In this document: positions 42,009-51,744 of the stretch, piece by piece
Numbering within the stretch: the first letter of the stretch is position 1
Layout of the letters: every line of letters starts with the position of its first letter
Source: Aridibaculum aurantiacum
GTDB taxonomy: Bacteria > Bacteroidota > Bacteroidia > Chitinophagales > Chitinophagaceae
Direction: 5' to 3'
Assembly (NCBI RefSeq): GCF_017355875.1
Contig: NZ_JAFEWC010000001.1
Location: forward strand, 186,001 to 250,000
DNA length: 64,000 bases
Made by a program: the position numbers and the translations under genes
The notes under the pieces: generated by a model
The model's database searches: none
Told to the model about the DNA's origin: nothing
What the model saw: the letters and a program-made list of their open reading frames with translations, nothing else

Positions 42009-43211
42009 TTAGGAAGCAAGCACCTTTTTTACTGCAGTTACTATTTTTTCTCCTTTTTCCTGTACCTGCTCTTCTGTCCACAACAGGCTTATAGCAGTAG
42101 AAATGCAGCGGCCCATAACGGCATCGCTGGCAGGAAATGCATCAACAGTATATTTTTTAAGTTGAGCTACAATGGCTTCAGGTTGTTTGTTCAGGAAGTC
42201 AGGATTGCGCAGGTGGTCCCACTTGCGGATGTAGTGCCAGTTGTTGTTGTACCAGTAAAAGTTACCGCCTAAGATGCCCTGTGCTTTTAGTTCTTCCACC
42301 ACAGCCTGGGTGATTTCAGCTGAGGGTAAAAACCAGCTGATGAAAGTGCAGCTGTCTCCTGCAGGATCTGGCACTACACGGAAAGTGATTTCAGGCACTT
42401 GCTCCAGTATCGACTTCAGGTGGGCGTGGTTCTTCTTTTGGATTTCCAGGAACTGGTCCAGCTTGCGGATCTGCGCCAGGCCAACAGCAGCATGCAACTC
42501 ACTTATCCTGAAGTTGTAGCCAACAAACGGATGAAGGTCAGCACCGCGATCAACACCTAAATGGTCGTGCCCGTGATCCTGGTAGCCGTCACATTTTATA
42601 TAGGTGTCTTCGTTGTTGGTCATTACAACGCCACCTTCACCGCAAGTAATTGTTTTTACAAAATCGAAACTAAAAGTACCGGCATCGCCTATGGTTCCTA
42701 ATTTCTTGCCTTTGTAGCTGGCGCCAATGCTCTGGCAGGCATCCTCCAGCAGCAGTAAACCATGTTCTTTACAGATGGCTTGTAATGCATCCATATCGGC
42801 CATGCTGCCACACATGTGCACCGGCATAATGCATTTGGTGTTTGGGCTTATAGCTGCTTTTACAGCTGCAGGATTTAGGGTAAGTGTTTCATCTACATCT
42901 ACCAGCACAGGAATGGCGCCAACAGAAAGAACAGCTTCAAAACTAGCTACGAAAGTGAATGCAGGCATGATGACCTCATCGCCGGCACCAATGCCCAAGG
43001 CAGCCATAGCGGTAGTAAGGGCTGCTGTACCGCTGCTAACCAACTGCGCATGTTTAGCGCCAAAGGTGTTGCAGATCTCAGCTTCCAGTTCTTTGGCTTT
43101 CCAATTTCCCTGGCGTTGAGCATCAAAGCCGTAACGCATTAATATACCTGTTTCTAAAACATCGTTTACTTCTTTGCGCTCTTCAGCGCCCCATAATTCA
43201 AAGCCTGGCAT
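42009..43211 (-). CDS. DegT/DnrJ/EryC1/StrS family aminotransferase
   Basis: A 400-residue PLP enzyme of the sugar-aminotransferase family. QLVSSGTAALTTAMAALGIGAGDEV holds the cofactor phosphate site. DEVIMPAFTFVAS and LLLEDACQSIGASY (Asp, Gln) line the ring. The PLP lysine is in FDFVKTITCGEGG. Family members aminate keto-sugars or catalyse dehydrations. It is flanked by a 400-bp repeat-rich spacer on its upstream side and is not in an obvious sugar operon here, so the substrate is open. Full length. Confidence 0.93.
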   Translation of the reverse strand: MPGFELWGAEERKEVNDVLETGILMRYGFDAQRQGNWKAKELEAEICNTFGAKHAQLVSSGTAALTTAMAALGIGAGDEVIMPAFTFVASFEAVLSVGAIPVLVDVDETLTLNPAAVKAAISPNTKCIMPVHMCGSMADMDALQAICKEHGLLLLEDACQSIGASYKGKKLGTIGDAGTFSFDFVKTITCGEGGVVMTNNEDTYIKCDGYQDHGHDHLGVDRGADLHPFVGYNFRISELHAAVGLAQIRKLDQFLEIQKKNHAHLKSILEQVPEITFRVVPDPAGDSCTFISWFLPSAEITQAVVEELKAQGILGGNFYWYNNNWHYIRKWDHLRNPDFLNKQPEAIVAQLKKYTVDAFPASDAVMGRCISTAISLLWTEEQVQEKGEKIVTAVKKVLAS

Positions 43212-43251
43212 AGATTAGAATTTAAGAGGGGCAAAGGTATGGTGGATAGTG

Positions 43252-43475
43252 GATACTTGATTCTGATATTGATAGATGAATAGGTACTTTAAGATAAGGA
43301 TACTGGATGCTTAATGCTGGATCGAAGATCAGTCGGATATGAGGTGAGGATGCTGGAAATTTGATACTTGATTCTGATATTGATTGATGGATAACTACTA
43401 TAAAAGGTAAGGATTATAAATTCTTGATACTAGATCGAAGATCGCTCGGTAAGTGCTGAATACTACATATTAAAA
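43252..43475. repeat. Degenerate ~112-bp tandem duplication
   Basis: GATACTTGATTCTGATATTG plus GAT.GATG at 43252 recurs at 43363 (111 bp later). The CTGGATCGAAGATC block at 43317 recurs as CTAGATCGAAGATC at 43430 (113 bp later). It lies in the 407-bp gap upstream of the DegT gene, which holds no gene that I can see. Confidence 0.6.
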
Positions 43476-43572
43476 CCATATGTGCTGATTCCGTTTTTAG
43501 AGCGTATGATTTAAAAGCAAATGTGGTGTACGTACATTTTCTGGTAATCACTCGCAGAAATATCATCGATCT

Positions 43573-43614
43573 ATTATCCACTATCCAGCATCCAGTATCG
43601 AGTATCCACCATCA
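43573..43614. repeat. Inverted partner of the upstream repeat words
   Basis: AGCATCCAGTATC at 43587-43599 is the exact reverse complement of GATACTGGATGCT at 43299-43311. The flanking ATCCACTATCC and TATCCACCAT mirror GGTGGATAGTGGATA at 43241-43255. It ends against the 3' end of the GHL10 gene. Confidence 0.5.
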
Positions 43615-43618
43615 AGCT

Positions 43619-45091
43619 CTACCTCACCTGCACCCACTCACTAATATTGTTGTTTCGATCAACGGCAGCTACAAAAAGCCTGTCGGTATTTTGTGCGGGC
43701 ATCATGTTCAGGTCAATATCTGTTGTCCTGTCGGCAATGATCAATTGAATGAGGGTAGCATTTTCCATCCGTATATTCCTGCCACGTGGTACTGCAAATA
43801 CTGCAAAGCTTTTTATAGGTTCTGCACCACGATATAGCAGCCGAACCTCGCTTTTACTAATATTGTTTACAAGTGGTTTCAGTGGCGGTACACTATCTAT
43901 CCACTTCATTACCGGCTGCAGGGCAGGGTAACGGTAGTAGTTGTTGCGAAGGCTGTCATTCCAGCCATTTGGATTGGAATTGAAGATTTTGCTGCTATAG
44001 AATATGCTGCCGTGCACATTTTGATTATTGCGCAAATACTTGATCTGATTCGGTAATTCGTTCCGGTCTTTCCACGGGCCAGACTTGGCTTCAGTTGCTC
44101 TATACAACCCATGGCCAATATACAGGTGACGATTGAAGTTATTAGCCGCCCACCAATCCAGCAGCATTTTATAATCTACCAGCTTATGACCAATCTCCCA
44201 GTATAGCTGCGGTGCCACATAGTCTATCCATCCCCTTTGCAACCACAACAGTATATCAGCATGCAGGTCGTCATAATTGGTTACACCAGCCCTTGATGCA
44301 CTTCCACGAGCATCTTTGTTGCTGTTTCTCCAAACGCCAAATGGGCTGATGCCAAACTTCACCCTGGGATTAATTGACTTGATCGTTCTGCCCAATTGCT
44401 TGATGATGGTATCCACATTGCTCCTGCGCCACTCATCGCGGTTCATGCCATTGCCGTAACGGGCAAAGCTTGCTTCATCAGGAAATTCTTTACCTGGTAT
44501 CTTGTACGGGTAGAAATAATCATCGAAGTGAATGGCATCTACATCATAACGGTCCACTACATCGCGGATGATCTTGTTTACATGCTCCCTTGCCTGCGGT
44601 ACACCGGGGTCAAAATATTTGGTATTGCCATAGGTAACAAACCAGCTAGGATGCTGCCGCGTAACATGGTTAGCGGCTACTGAACTACGATTGACATTGA
44701 ACACAGCCCGGTATGGATTGAACCACGCATGAAACTCCATTCCACGCTTATGACATTCTTCTATCATAAACTGTAGCGGGTCGTAATAAGGTGATGGTGC
44801 CTGGCCCTGCTTGCCGGTAAGGTACTCACTCCACGGCTCGTGCGGCGATGGGTAAAAAGCATCTGTAACAGGTCGCACCTGTACTACTACCGCATTCAAT
44901 CCATTTCGGTGGTGCATATCAAGCATGCGAATAAATTCTGCTTTTTGTGTTTCTGTTGGTAAGCCGCGTTTACTGGGCCAGTCAATATTCTCTACCGTAG
45001 CTATCCACGCACCCCTGAACTCGTGATGCGGACTTTGAGCCTGTGCTAATGATCCAAAAGCCAATAAAAAAGCAATAATGATTTTCCTCAT
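43619..45091 (-). CDS. GHL10/DUF187 glycoside hydrolase-like secreted protein
   Basis: A 490-residue secreted protein with signal peptide MRKIIIAFLLAFGSLAQAQ. The TIM-barrel domain begins EFRGAWIATVENIDWPSKRG and runs to about residue 340, with VVVQVRPVTDAFYPS, EFHAWFNPYRAV and VDAIHFDDYFYPY, the last carrying the likely catalytic acid. The C-terminal portion (about 400-490) is a fibronectin-like beta domain (LLYRGAEPIKSFAVFAVPRG). The GHL10 family (PF02638) acts on peptidoglycan-related or other glycans. E. coli YngK/DigH, a related protein, cleaves denuded peptidoglycan. Confidence 0.93.
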   Translation of the reverse strand: MRKIIIAFLLAFGSLAQAQSPHHEFRGAWIATVENIDWPSKRGLPTETQKAEFIRMLDMHHRNGLNAVVVQVRPVTDAFYPSPHEPWSEYLTGKQGQAPSPYYDPLQFMIEECHKRGMEFHAWFNPYRAVFNVNRSSVAANHVTRQHPSWFVTYGNTKYFDPGVPQAREHVNKIIRDVVDRYDVDAIHFDDYFYPYKIPGKEFPDEASFARYGNGMNRDEWRRSNVDTIIKQLGRTIKSINPRVKFGISPFGVWRNSNKDARGSASRAGVTNYDDLHADILLWLQRGWIDYVAPQLYWEIGHKLVDYKMLLDWWAANNFNRHLYIGHGLYRATEAKSGPWKDRNELPNQIKYLRNNQNVHGSIFYSSKIFNSNPNGWNDSLRNNYYRYPALQPVMKWIDSVPPLKPLVNNISKSEVRLLYRGAEPIKSFAVFAVPRGRNIRMENATLIQLIIADRTTDIDLNMMPAQNTDRLFVAAVDRNNNISEWVQVR

Positions 45092-45131
45092 TGTAAATAA
45101 TAAGTCTAAAGGTGTACGGTAAAAGCAGTGG

Positions 45132-45584
45132 TTAAGGGCGGTCGCGAAGCTTATCGAGCAAGCGGTTCAATTGATCCGCTTCATTAGCATCAAGGTTCGA
45201 TGTAAGTTCATCTATCAATGCATTCTGGCTATCCAGCCGATCCAGCAGTTGCAGGCCCTCGGGTGTGATAGTTACATCTACTAAACGTTTATCAGTGGGA
45301 CAGACTTTCTTGTCTGCTAATCCTTTCTTTAACAGTCTCTCTACAATACGGCTGGTGTCACTCATCTTATCAAGCATTCGTTCACGTATCTGCAGGGTTG
45401 ATAAAGGGCTGGTGCTGCCACGCAAAATGCGCAGGATATTGTATTGCTGGTGGGTTATATCTTCTTTTTCAAGTAGTTCTTTCAACTTTTCCAGTAGCCA
45501 GTTGCTGGTATAGATCACGTTCACCATTGCTTTATGGTGGTCGTTTCTAAAAATGGCCTGCTGAATTTCCTGTTCTAATCCCAT
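45132..45584 (-). CDS. MarR family transcriptional regulator, second copy
   Basis: A 150-residue winged-helix protein paralogous to the one at 19204. It has ITHQQYNILRILRGS, then IRERMLDKMSDTSRIVERLLKKGLADKK and the D-K-R wing (CPTDKRLVDVTITPEG). No palindrome like those at 19184 and 19678 is visible upstream of it. It lies 40 bp upstream of the GHL10 gene in the same direction, so it may regulate or share a transcript with it. The ligand is unknown. Confidence 0.93.
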   Translation of the reverse strand: MGLEQEIQQAIFRNDHHKAMVNVIYTSNWLLEKLKELLEKEDITHQQYNILRILRGSTSPLSTLQIRERMLDKMSDTSRIVERLLKKGLADKKVCPTDKRLVDVTITPEGLQLLDRLDSQNALIDELTSNLDANEADQLNRLLDKLRDRP

Positions 45585-45706
45585 TCCGGCGTTTTTACAA
45601 AAATAGGGGATTGTGATAAGTGAGGCAGGTCGTTAGTTGTTAGTTGGAAGTTGTTAGTTGGTAGATTGGAACCCGAAATGTTGGAGAGATTTTGATTCCA
45701 GAGTCA

Positions 45707-46738
45707 CTAATCCTCCCACACCTTCAGCCCTTCGCTGCAGTTGGCGCAGATGTCAATATTCTTCCTGCTGGTCATGATCTCTTTGCGAAACTGCCGGTAG
45801 TTATCATTTTGCCACACATCCTTGAATGATTCCATTTTCAGGTTGCCAAGGCGGTGCATCGCGTCTTTATCAAAACAACAAGGAACTACCAGTCCATCCC
45901 ATGAGATCACGTTTCCTTGCCACAATTTCCAGCAGTGGTTGCCCATGCCGCTCTTGCTCTTCATCTTACCGTCTTTGCCACGGCGGTAGCGGCTGTATTT
46001 TTCAATAGTAGGAATCAGATTATTTGGATCGTTCTCATAATCGTATACCTGGGCGGTTTTGAAACGTACCTGGTCCACGCCAATTTCTTTGGCTATCTGC
46101 TTTATCTCTTCTATCTGGTGCTCATTGTGTTTTACTACCAAAAACTGGAAGAACACAAATGGCGTCCTGCTTTTTAGTTCCTTCTTCCACTTTACAATAT
46201 TCTTTGCTCCCTCCAGTACTTTATCCAGGTTGCCACCTACGCGGTACTGGCGGTACACATCATTGGTGGTGCCGTCAATGGAGATGATCAACCTGTCCAA
46301 ACCACTCTCCACTGTTTTCTTTGCATTGGCATCGGTCAGGTAGTGGGCATTGGTGCTGGTGGCAGTGTAAATGCCTTTGTCCGAAGCATACTTTACCATC
46401 TCTAAAAAGTCTGGGTTCAGGTAAGGCTCGCCCTGGAAGTAAAAGATGAGGTATGTAAGCTCTTTGTAAATATCATCGATGGTGCGGCGGAAGAAATCTT
46501 TCTGCAGCATACCTGTTGGACGGGTAAATGCTCTCAAGCCACTGGGGCACTCGGGGCAACGAAGGTTACACGAAGTAGTAGGTTCGAAGGAAATAGAAAT
46601 TGGGTAGCCCCACTGGATTGGGCGGCCGGTGAGCCTGCTTAAACGATAGCTAGCCCAAACTTTAGCCGCGTTCCATGCACGGCGGGGTGTGGCTTTGCTG
46701 AGCAGGTTCATCGTGTCGTTCCAATTGAAATAAGGCAT
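45707..46738 (-). CDS. Radical SAM/SPASM domain protein
   Basis: A 343-residue enzyme. The radical SAM 4Fe-4S motif CxxxCxxC is in TTSCNLRCPECPSGL at about residue 55. The second half has a SPASM-like set of cysteines: GNHCWKLWQGNVISWDG, VVPCCFDKDAMHRLGNL and IDICANCSEG near the end. These are the ligands for auxiliary clusters in enzymes that modify peptides or small molecules. The N-terminal 50 residues are basic and precede the barrel. No precursor-peptide gene is seen adjacent, so the substrate is open. It is divergent in function from its neighbours and not part of a visible operon. Confidence 0.92.
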   Translation of the reverse strand: MPYFNWNDTMNLLSKATPRRAWNAAKVWASYRLSRLTGRPIQWGYPISISFEPTTSCNLRCPECPSGLRAFTRPTGMLQKDFFRRTIDDIYKELTYLIFYFQGEPYLNPDFLEMVKYASDKGIYTATSTNAHYLTDANAKKTVESGLDRLIISIDGTTNDVYRQYRVGGNLDKVLEGAKNIVKWKKELKSRTPFVFFQFLVVKHNEHQIEEIKQIAKEIGVDQVRFKTAQVYDYENDPNNLIPTIEKYSRYRRGKDGKMKSKSGMGNHCWKLWQGNVISWDGLVVPCCFDKDAMHRLGNLKMESFKDVWQNDNYRQFRKEIMTSRKNIDICANCSEGLKVWED

Positions 46739-46859
46739 GGCGCGAAATTAAGCCCGCAGTTGCAAACTGCTGTAAAAAATAAACCTGCACAAGTAGGCAA
46801 ATGCAGCACCTGGTTGGTTTGTAAGACTTTGGCAGTGTAAATGACTTAAGCAAAGCCAG

Positions 46860-47084
46860 CTAAAACTCTTGCTGCTTACGCCATAGTTTACGAAGAAAAT
46901 AAATGAGCAGGAAAACGCTGATTACACACCACGAGTAGAAAAAGATATTGCCCAATGTTACTCGCTGTTCAATGAAAGCATTGTCACCTTTTATGGCTGC
47001 TATACATATAATAGCCAGCCAAAGAAAGCTGATGCCAATGCTATAGCCAATGCGTTTAAAGAATTCCCTCACCTCCGGGTCCAT
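46860..47084 (-). CDS. Small two-helix membrane protein
   Basis: A 74-residue protein starting MDPEVREFFKRIGYSIG, with two transmembrane segments (about 12-30 and 48-65) and a basic C-terminus LRKLWRKQQEF. The pattern recurs in Chitinophagaceae genomes, as I recall, with no known function. It starts 124 bp past the end of the GH25 gene (its upstream neighbour on this strand) and ends about 120 bp before the radical SAM start. Confidence 0.6.
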   Translation of the reverse strand: MDPEVREFFKRIGYSIGISFLWLAIICIAAIKGDNAFIEQRVTLGNIFFYSWCVISVFLLIYFLRKLWRKQQEF

Positions 47085-47207
47085 GCAACTTATTTAGCTG
47101 GTAAAGGTAGAATGTTTTTTAGCAAGCTGAATGTACAGCTGCAGGTGTAGAGGATGATTGTTATCAGCACGGTCAGGTGAATGTTGTTTTGGTAACAAGT
47201 TATTCAA

Positions 47208-47990
47208 TCACTTTATCAGCAGGTCTTTAAAGTCGCTGCTATCGCCATTAAAAACATTGAAATCTACAGCGTGTGCTATTCCATTTACCCGCCCTTTCTC
47301 GCTATGCTGCCATATTATCCACGGCTGCTTTATGCGCGGTTTGTTCTTTTCGAGGTAATGCGCCACCCATAGCGGGTAGCTGTCAAATTCACCAGCTAGG
47401 TAGCTGGAGTAAAAGCTCACATAAGTATAGATAATAGGCCTGACGCCATAATGATCTTCCACAATGCGCAGCCATTCTCTAATTTCTTGTTTCATCTTTT
47501 CTGGCTTTACCCCATAAAGATGTTCTATATCCAGAACTGGTGGCAGGTCACCCGGCTGCAGTTTTACTGTGCTGATAAAGTTTCGCGCCTGCGCCTTTCC
47601 GCTCTTGCTGGCTATAAAGAAATGGTAGGCGCCACGTGTCATTTTTGCTTCACCGGCTTTTTTCCAGTTGCGGCGAAACTGCTTATCTACATTGCCCAAT
47701 CCTTCTGTTGCTTTCATAAAGGCAAAGCCGATCTTCACATCCTTTACCTCCATTTGCTTTACGCTCTTCCAGTCTATATAGCTCTGGTACTTGCTTACGT
47801 CTATGCCGTGTATCTCGTAGTTTTCAGGAATGTCGATACCAAAGGCAGGATAGCGAATAAACTTGGCTGTTTCTATACGCTGGCTTCTATACCATACATA
47901 ACCAATGGCAGCCACCACCAGCAGTAGTACCGGTATTACCAGCCACCATAACTTCCGCTGCTTCTTTTTCTTTCGTTTTCTTTTTGCCAT
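47208..47990 (-). CDS. GH25 family lysozyme
   Basis: A 260-residue muramidase-type protein. It has a very basic N-terminus (MAKRKRKKKKQRK), then one transmembrane helix (LWWLVIPVLLLVVAAIGYVW), so it is anchored in the inner membrane facing the periplasm. The GH25 barrel (about 45-250) begins YEIHGIDVSKYQSYIDW, has FAFMKATEG, and carries the acidic pair in DLPPVLDIEHLYG, then PIIYTYVSFY and WIIWQHSEKG. It should cut the MurNAc-GlcNAc bond of peptidoglycan. Confidence 0.93.
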   Translation of the reverse strand: MAKRKRKKKKQRKLWWLVIPVLLLVVAAIGYVWYRSQRIETAKFIRYPAFGIDIPENYEIHGIDVSKYQSYIDWKSVKQMEVKDVKIGFAFMKATEGLGNVDKQFRRNWKKAGEAKMTRGAYHFFIASKSGKAQARNFISTVKLQPGDLPPVLDIEHLYGVKPEKMKQEIREWLRIVEDHYGVRPIIYTYVSFYSSYLAGEFDSYPLWVAHYLEKNKPRIKQPWIIWQHSEKGRVNGIAHAVDFNVFNGDSSDFKDLLIK

Positions 47991-48096
47991 TAGCTACAGG
48001 TACAGCGACAAATATGGCGGAAAAACCAAAAAGTAAAAATTCAAAAGCCAAAACGTGGAAAGGAAATGCAGGTGAATGAATTTATCATCATGCAGC

Positions 48097-48522
48097 TCAG
48101 CTGCTATGATCCTGCACGATGCGCCATTCTTTACCTATCTTTTTTACCAGCAGCGTAAAATGTCCCTGGGCATCACCTATTGTTCGCTGCAGGTGCCATT
48201 TGCCTACAACAGAAAAATAAATGGCAGATAGCCTTTTTACCTGAAGTATATCAAAGGTTAGTTTACCCATAGTAGCAGCATCAGGATAACTTTTGCGGTA
48301 GTTCTGGAGCGTGGCATCAAAGCCATACTTCGGGCCGCTTTTTCCAATGAATAACAGGCTATCGTTTTTCCAGTAGCCTTTCATAAAACCTTCTATATCG
48401 CCCGCATTCCAGGCAGTGGTTTGTTCCGCTAAAATATTCCTGATTGCCTGTTCATCTTTTGATTGAGCATGGCTGCTGAACTGCAGAAAACATATCAATA
48501 ACAGGAGGCTAAGCTTTTTCAT
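48097..48522 (-). CDS. Secreted NTF2-like (SnoaL/DUF4440) protein
   Basis: A 141-residue protein with signal peptide MKKLSLLLLICFLQFSSHAQ and an NTF2-like cone fold. The domain has EQAIRNILAEQTTAWNAGD, IEGFMKGYWKNDSLLFIG, FTLLVKKIGKEWRIVQDHSS. Typical of DUF4440/SnoaL_3 proteins in Bacteroidota. Some bind small ligands and the role here is unknown. The gap to the divergent amidohydrolase gene at 48699 is about 180 bp and shows a possible weak -7 box TAGCTTTA at 48660-48667. Confidence 0.88.
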   Translation of the reverse strand: MKKLSLLLLICFLQFSSHAQSKDEQAIRNILAEQTTAWNAGDIEGFMKGYWKNDSLLFIGKSGPKYGFDATLQNYRKSYPDAATMGKLTFDILQVKRLSAIYFSVVGKWHLQRTIGDAQGHFTLLVKKIGKEWRIVQDHSS

Positions 48523-48698
48523 AGGCTATTTTTTACCAAAATACGAATAGCTACGGCGCAAGCTGCACCTGTTGCAGAAGATTATCAAAGATGAACATAT
48601 AGCTTTTTTCCAGATTGGTTTCTTCACAAACCATTTCATTGTTAAAACATCATAAATTGTAGCTTTAAGCGCATTTAAATTTCCATTAAACTATAACT

Positions 48699-51600
48699 AT
48701 GATCATGAAAAAACTCCTGTGGGGATTGGCAGGACTATGGCTTTCTACTGCCGCCATTGCCCAGGAAACTTATCCTGTAAATGGCGTGGCCGACCGACGA
48801 GAAGGTGCTTACGCCTTTACCAATGCCACCATTGTAAAAGATCCTCAGACAACTTTGCGAAATGCTACACTGGTGATCCGAGATGGTAAGATCGTTTCTG
48901 TTGGAACCGGCGTTTCAATACCTGCAGATGCCGTAGTGGTAGATTGCAAAGACAAATTCATCTATCCTTCTTTTATTGACATTTTTAGCGACTATGGTGT
49001 ACCCGCACCACAGCGTCCTGCAGGAGCCTTTAACTATAATGCACCTGCGCAACTTACATCCAATCAAAAAGGGGCGTACAGCTGGAACCAGGCAATTAAA
49101 ACGGATGTGGATGCCGTAAAACTTTTCTCGGTAGACGAAGCAAAGGCCAAGCAACTACGTGATGTGGGTTTTGGTACAGTGCTTACGCATCAGAAGGATG
49201 GTATAGCGCGTGGTACCGGTGTGTTGGCTACGCTTCAGTCAAATGCTGAGAACCTGGTAATTCTAAAAGACCGTGCGTCTGCGCATTATTCTTTCAGCAA
49301 AGGGTCAAGCACCCAGAGCTATCCAAGCAGCCTAATGGGTACTATAGCGCTGCTGCGCCAGTCGTACCTGGATGCGCAGTGGTATAAAAACAAACCTGCA
49401 AAAGAAGGATTGAACATTTCGCTGCAGGCGTGGAACGACCAGCAGGCACTGCCACAGATATTTGATGCAAACGATAAATGGCAGGCGGCTCGTGCAGATA
49501 GAATAGGCGATGAGTTTGGTGTTCAGTACATCATCAAAGCTGGGGGAAATGAATACCAGCGTATCAATGAAATGGCAGCCACCAAAGCTCCTTTCATTCT
49601 TTCGCTCGATTTCCCTCAACCACAGGATCTTGAAGATCCAAACGATGCTCGTTTTGTAAGTCTTACAGATATGAAGCATTGGGAGATGGCTCCATCTAAT
49701 CCTGCAGCTTTTGAAAAGGCAAATATTCCTTTTGCCATCACAGCTGCTGACCTGCGTGATCAAAAGACGTTTCTTGTAAATCTTCGTAAAGCCATCAACT
49801 ACGGGCTGTCGGAGACAAAAGCGTTAGATGCACTTACCAAAGCCCCGGCTACTATGCTTGGTGTATACAATACAGTGGGAAGTTTGGATGCCGGTAAAAT
49901 TGCCAACTTCATCATCACTTCCGGACCTGTGTTTGCCGAAAGGACCAACATCCTGAGCAACTGGGTGCAAGGCGCCAAGTACAGCGTGAAGGAAGACAAC
50001 TGGAAGAATATTGTTGGTACTTACAACTTCACTGTTAACTCTGCTACAGGTGCACCACAACAATACAAAGTAGATGTGCGTGGAAGTTCTACTGCCAGCC
50101 TGATAGCTAAGGATACCATCGCCGGCAAGTTCAGCTTCGATGGCAATGCGGTGCGTTTCAATTTTGCTCCTGAAAAAAATGTGCGTACCAACATTAGGTT
50201 AAGTGGTTTTAGAACCGGTGACCAATGGCAAGGAACAGGTGTGGATACAGCAGGTAATCCTGTTTGGTGGACCGCTGCTTTAGCCTCTGAGCAAACTGTA
50301 AAAGGTGACAGCGCTAAAGACAGGCGCATGGCTCAAACTATGGGTGATGTTGTTTATCCTTTTACTGGTTTCGGTTTGAAAGAACTGCCAAAGCAGGAGA
50401 CCATTCTTATTCGCAACGCTACTGTATGGACAAATGAAAAAGATGGAGTGCTACAGGGTGCAGATGTACTGATCCGCAATGGTAAAATAGCGCGTGTAGG
50501 TAAAGGTTTGGCTGAGCCTGGTGCACGAGTGATAGATGGTACAGGTAAACACGTTACACCTGGTATCATTGATGAACACTCACATATTGCTGCAGCTTCT
50601 ATAAACGAAGGTGCGCAAAGTGTAACTTCTGAAGTGCGTGTAGGAGATAACCTTAATCCTGAAGACATCAATATCTATCGCCAGTTGAGCGGTGGTGTTA
50701 CTACTTCTCATATTCTTCACGGTTCTGCCAATACCATTGGTGGACAAACACAGCTGATAAAGCTGCGTTGGGGTGCCAACGACGAAGGGTTGAAGTTCGC
50801 TAATGCAGATCCTTTCATCAAGTTCGCTTTGGGTGAAAACGTTAAGCGTACTTCTTCTAACAGCAACAATCGTTTTCCTGATACCCGTATGGGTGTAGAG
50901 CAGGTGCTGGACGATGCATTTGCACGTGCTAGAGATTACGAAAGAGCGCTGAAAGGAAAAGATGCTAAAAATGTAAGACGTGATCTTGAGTTGGACGCGC
51001 TGGTAGAGATATTGAATAAAAAGCGTTTCATCACCTGTCACTCTTACGTGCAGAGCGAGATTAACTCGGCCATGAAGATTGGTGAGAAATATGGTTTCCC
51101 CTTCAACACTTTCACCCACATTTTGGAAGGTTATAAAGTAGCTGATAAAATGAAAGCACATGGTGCGCATGCTTCTACTTTCAGCGACTGGTGGCAGTAC
51201 AAAATGGAGGTGGTAGATGCTATTCCTTATAATGCAACCCTGATGAACAGGGTAGGTGTGAATGTAGCCATCAACAGTGATGATGCTGAAATGGCGCGTC
51301 GCCTGAACCAGGAGGCTGCCAAGAGCGTGAAGTATGGTGGCATGAGCGAAGAAGATGCCCTGAAAATGGTAACGCTTAACCCTGCTATAATGATGCACGT
51401 TGCTGATCGTGTAGGAAGTTTGAAGGCCGGTAAAGATGCAGACGTAGTAGTATGGAGCGATCATCCACTGAGCATTTATGCCAAGGCAGAAACTACCATT
51501 GTAGATGGTGCTGTTTATTTTGATCGTGCAAAAGATGCAGAGCTGCGCAAGCAAGTGGCAGCGGAGCGCAACAGGCTCATCAAGAAGTTTATTGGCGAAA

Positions 51601-51734
51601 AGAAACCTGGTGCGGGTAACACACAACCACCTGCTGTAGCAAGTATGGAATACATGCATACTTGTAGCGATCACGCACACAGCCACGGATTATTGGTAGT
51701 AGATGCAGAGGAGGCTGCACTGTACAACAACTAA
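48699..51734 (+). CDS. Secreted two-domain amidohydrolase family protein
   Basis: 1011 residues with a signal peptide (MKKLLWGLAGLWLSTAAIAQ, Met 3 at 48705). Two amidohydrolase-like barrels follow. The first (about 40-430) ends KIANFIITSG but lacks the HxH metal pair, reading FIDIFSDYG. A beta domain with FNFAPEKNVRTNIRLSG separates it from the second barrel (about 575-960), which has HSH at 627-629, FITCHSYVQSE, FTHILEGYKVAD and INSDDAEMARR, a complete metal set. It ends in a His-rich tail (TCSDHAHSHG). The function resembles imidazolonepropionase or isoaspartyl peptidase-like hydrolases, with the substrate open. It is followed 10 bp later by a smaller paralogue. Confidence 0.92.
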   Translation: MIMKKLLWGLAGLWLSTAAIAQETYPVNGVADRREGAYAFTNATIVKDPQTTLRNATLVIRDGKIVSVGTGVSIPADAVVVDCKDKFIYPSFIDIFSDYGVPAPQRPAGAFNYNAPAQLTSNQKGAYSWNQAIKTDVDAVKLFSVDEAKAKQLRDVGFGTVLTHQKDGIARGTGVLATLQSNAENLVILKDRASAHYSFSKGSSTQSYPSSLMGTIALLRQSYLDAQWYKNKPAKEGLNISLQAWNDQQALPQIFDANDKWQAARADRIGDEFGVQYIIKAGGNEYQRINEMAATKAPFILSLDFPQPQDLEDPNDARFVSLTDMKHWEMAPSNPAAFEKANIPFAITAADLRDQKTFLVNLRKAINYGLSETKALDALTKAPATMLGVYNTVGSLDAGKIANFIITSGPVFAERTNILSNWVQGAKYSVKEDNWKNIVGTYNFTVNSATGAPQQYKVDVRGSSTASLIAKDTIAGKFSFDGNAVRFNFAPEKNVRTNIRLSGFRTGDQWQGTGVDTAGNPVWWTAALASEQTVKGDSAKDRRMAQTMGDVVYPFTGFGLKELPKQETILIRNATVWTNEKDGVLQGADVLIRNGKIARVGKGLAEPGARVIDGTGKHVTPGIIDEHSHIAAASINEGAQSVTSEVRVGDNLNPEDINIYRQLSGGVTTSHILHGSANTIGGQTQLIKLRWGANDEGLKFANADPFIKFALGENVKRTSSNSNNRFPDTRMGVEQVLDDAFARARDYERALKGKDAKNVRRDLELDALVEILNKKRFITCHSYVQSEINSAMKIGEKYGFPFNTFTHILEGYKVADKMKAHGAHASTFSDWWQYKMEVVDAIPYNATLMNRVGVNVAINSDDAEMARRLNQEAAKSVKYGGMSEEDALKMVTLNPAIMMHVADRVGSLKAGKDADVVVWSDHPLSIYAKAETTIVDGAVYFDRAKDAELRKQVAAERNRLIKKFIGEKKPGAGNTQPPAVASMEYMHTCSDHAHSHGLLVVDAEEAALYNN

Positions 51735-51744
51735 AGCTTAAACA

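Noticed and set aside
45632-45665. Short GTTAGTTG direct repeats downstream of the second MarR gene
   Set aside because: About three short, low-complexity copies, too little to call an element.
50580-51686. 368-codon open frame on the minus strand
   Set aside because: Antisense to the metal-binding barrel of the amidohydrolase. Its translation (Cys, His and Tyr rich) looks like a shadow frame.
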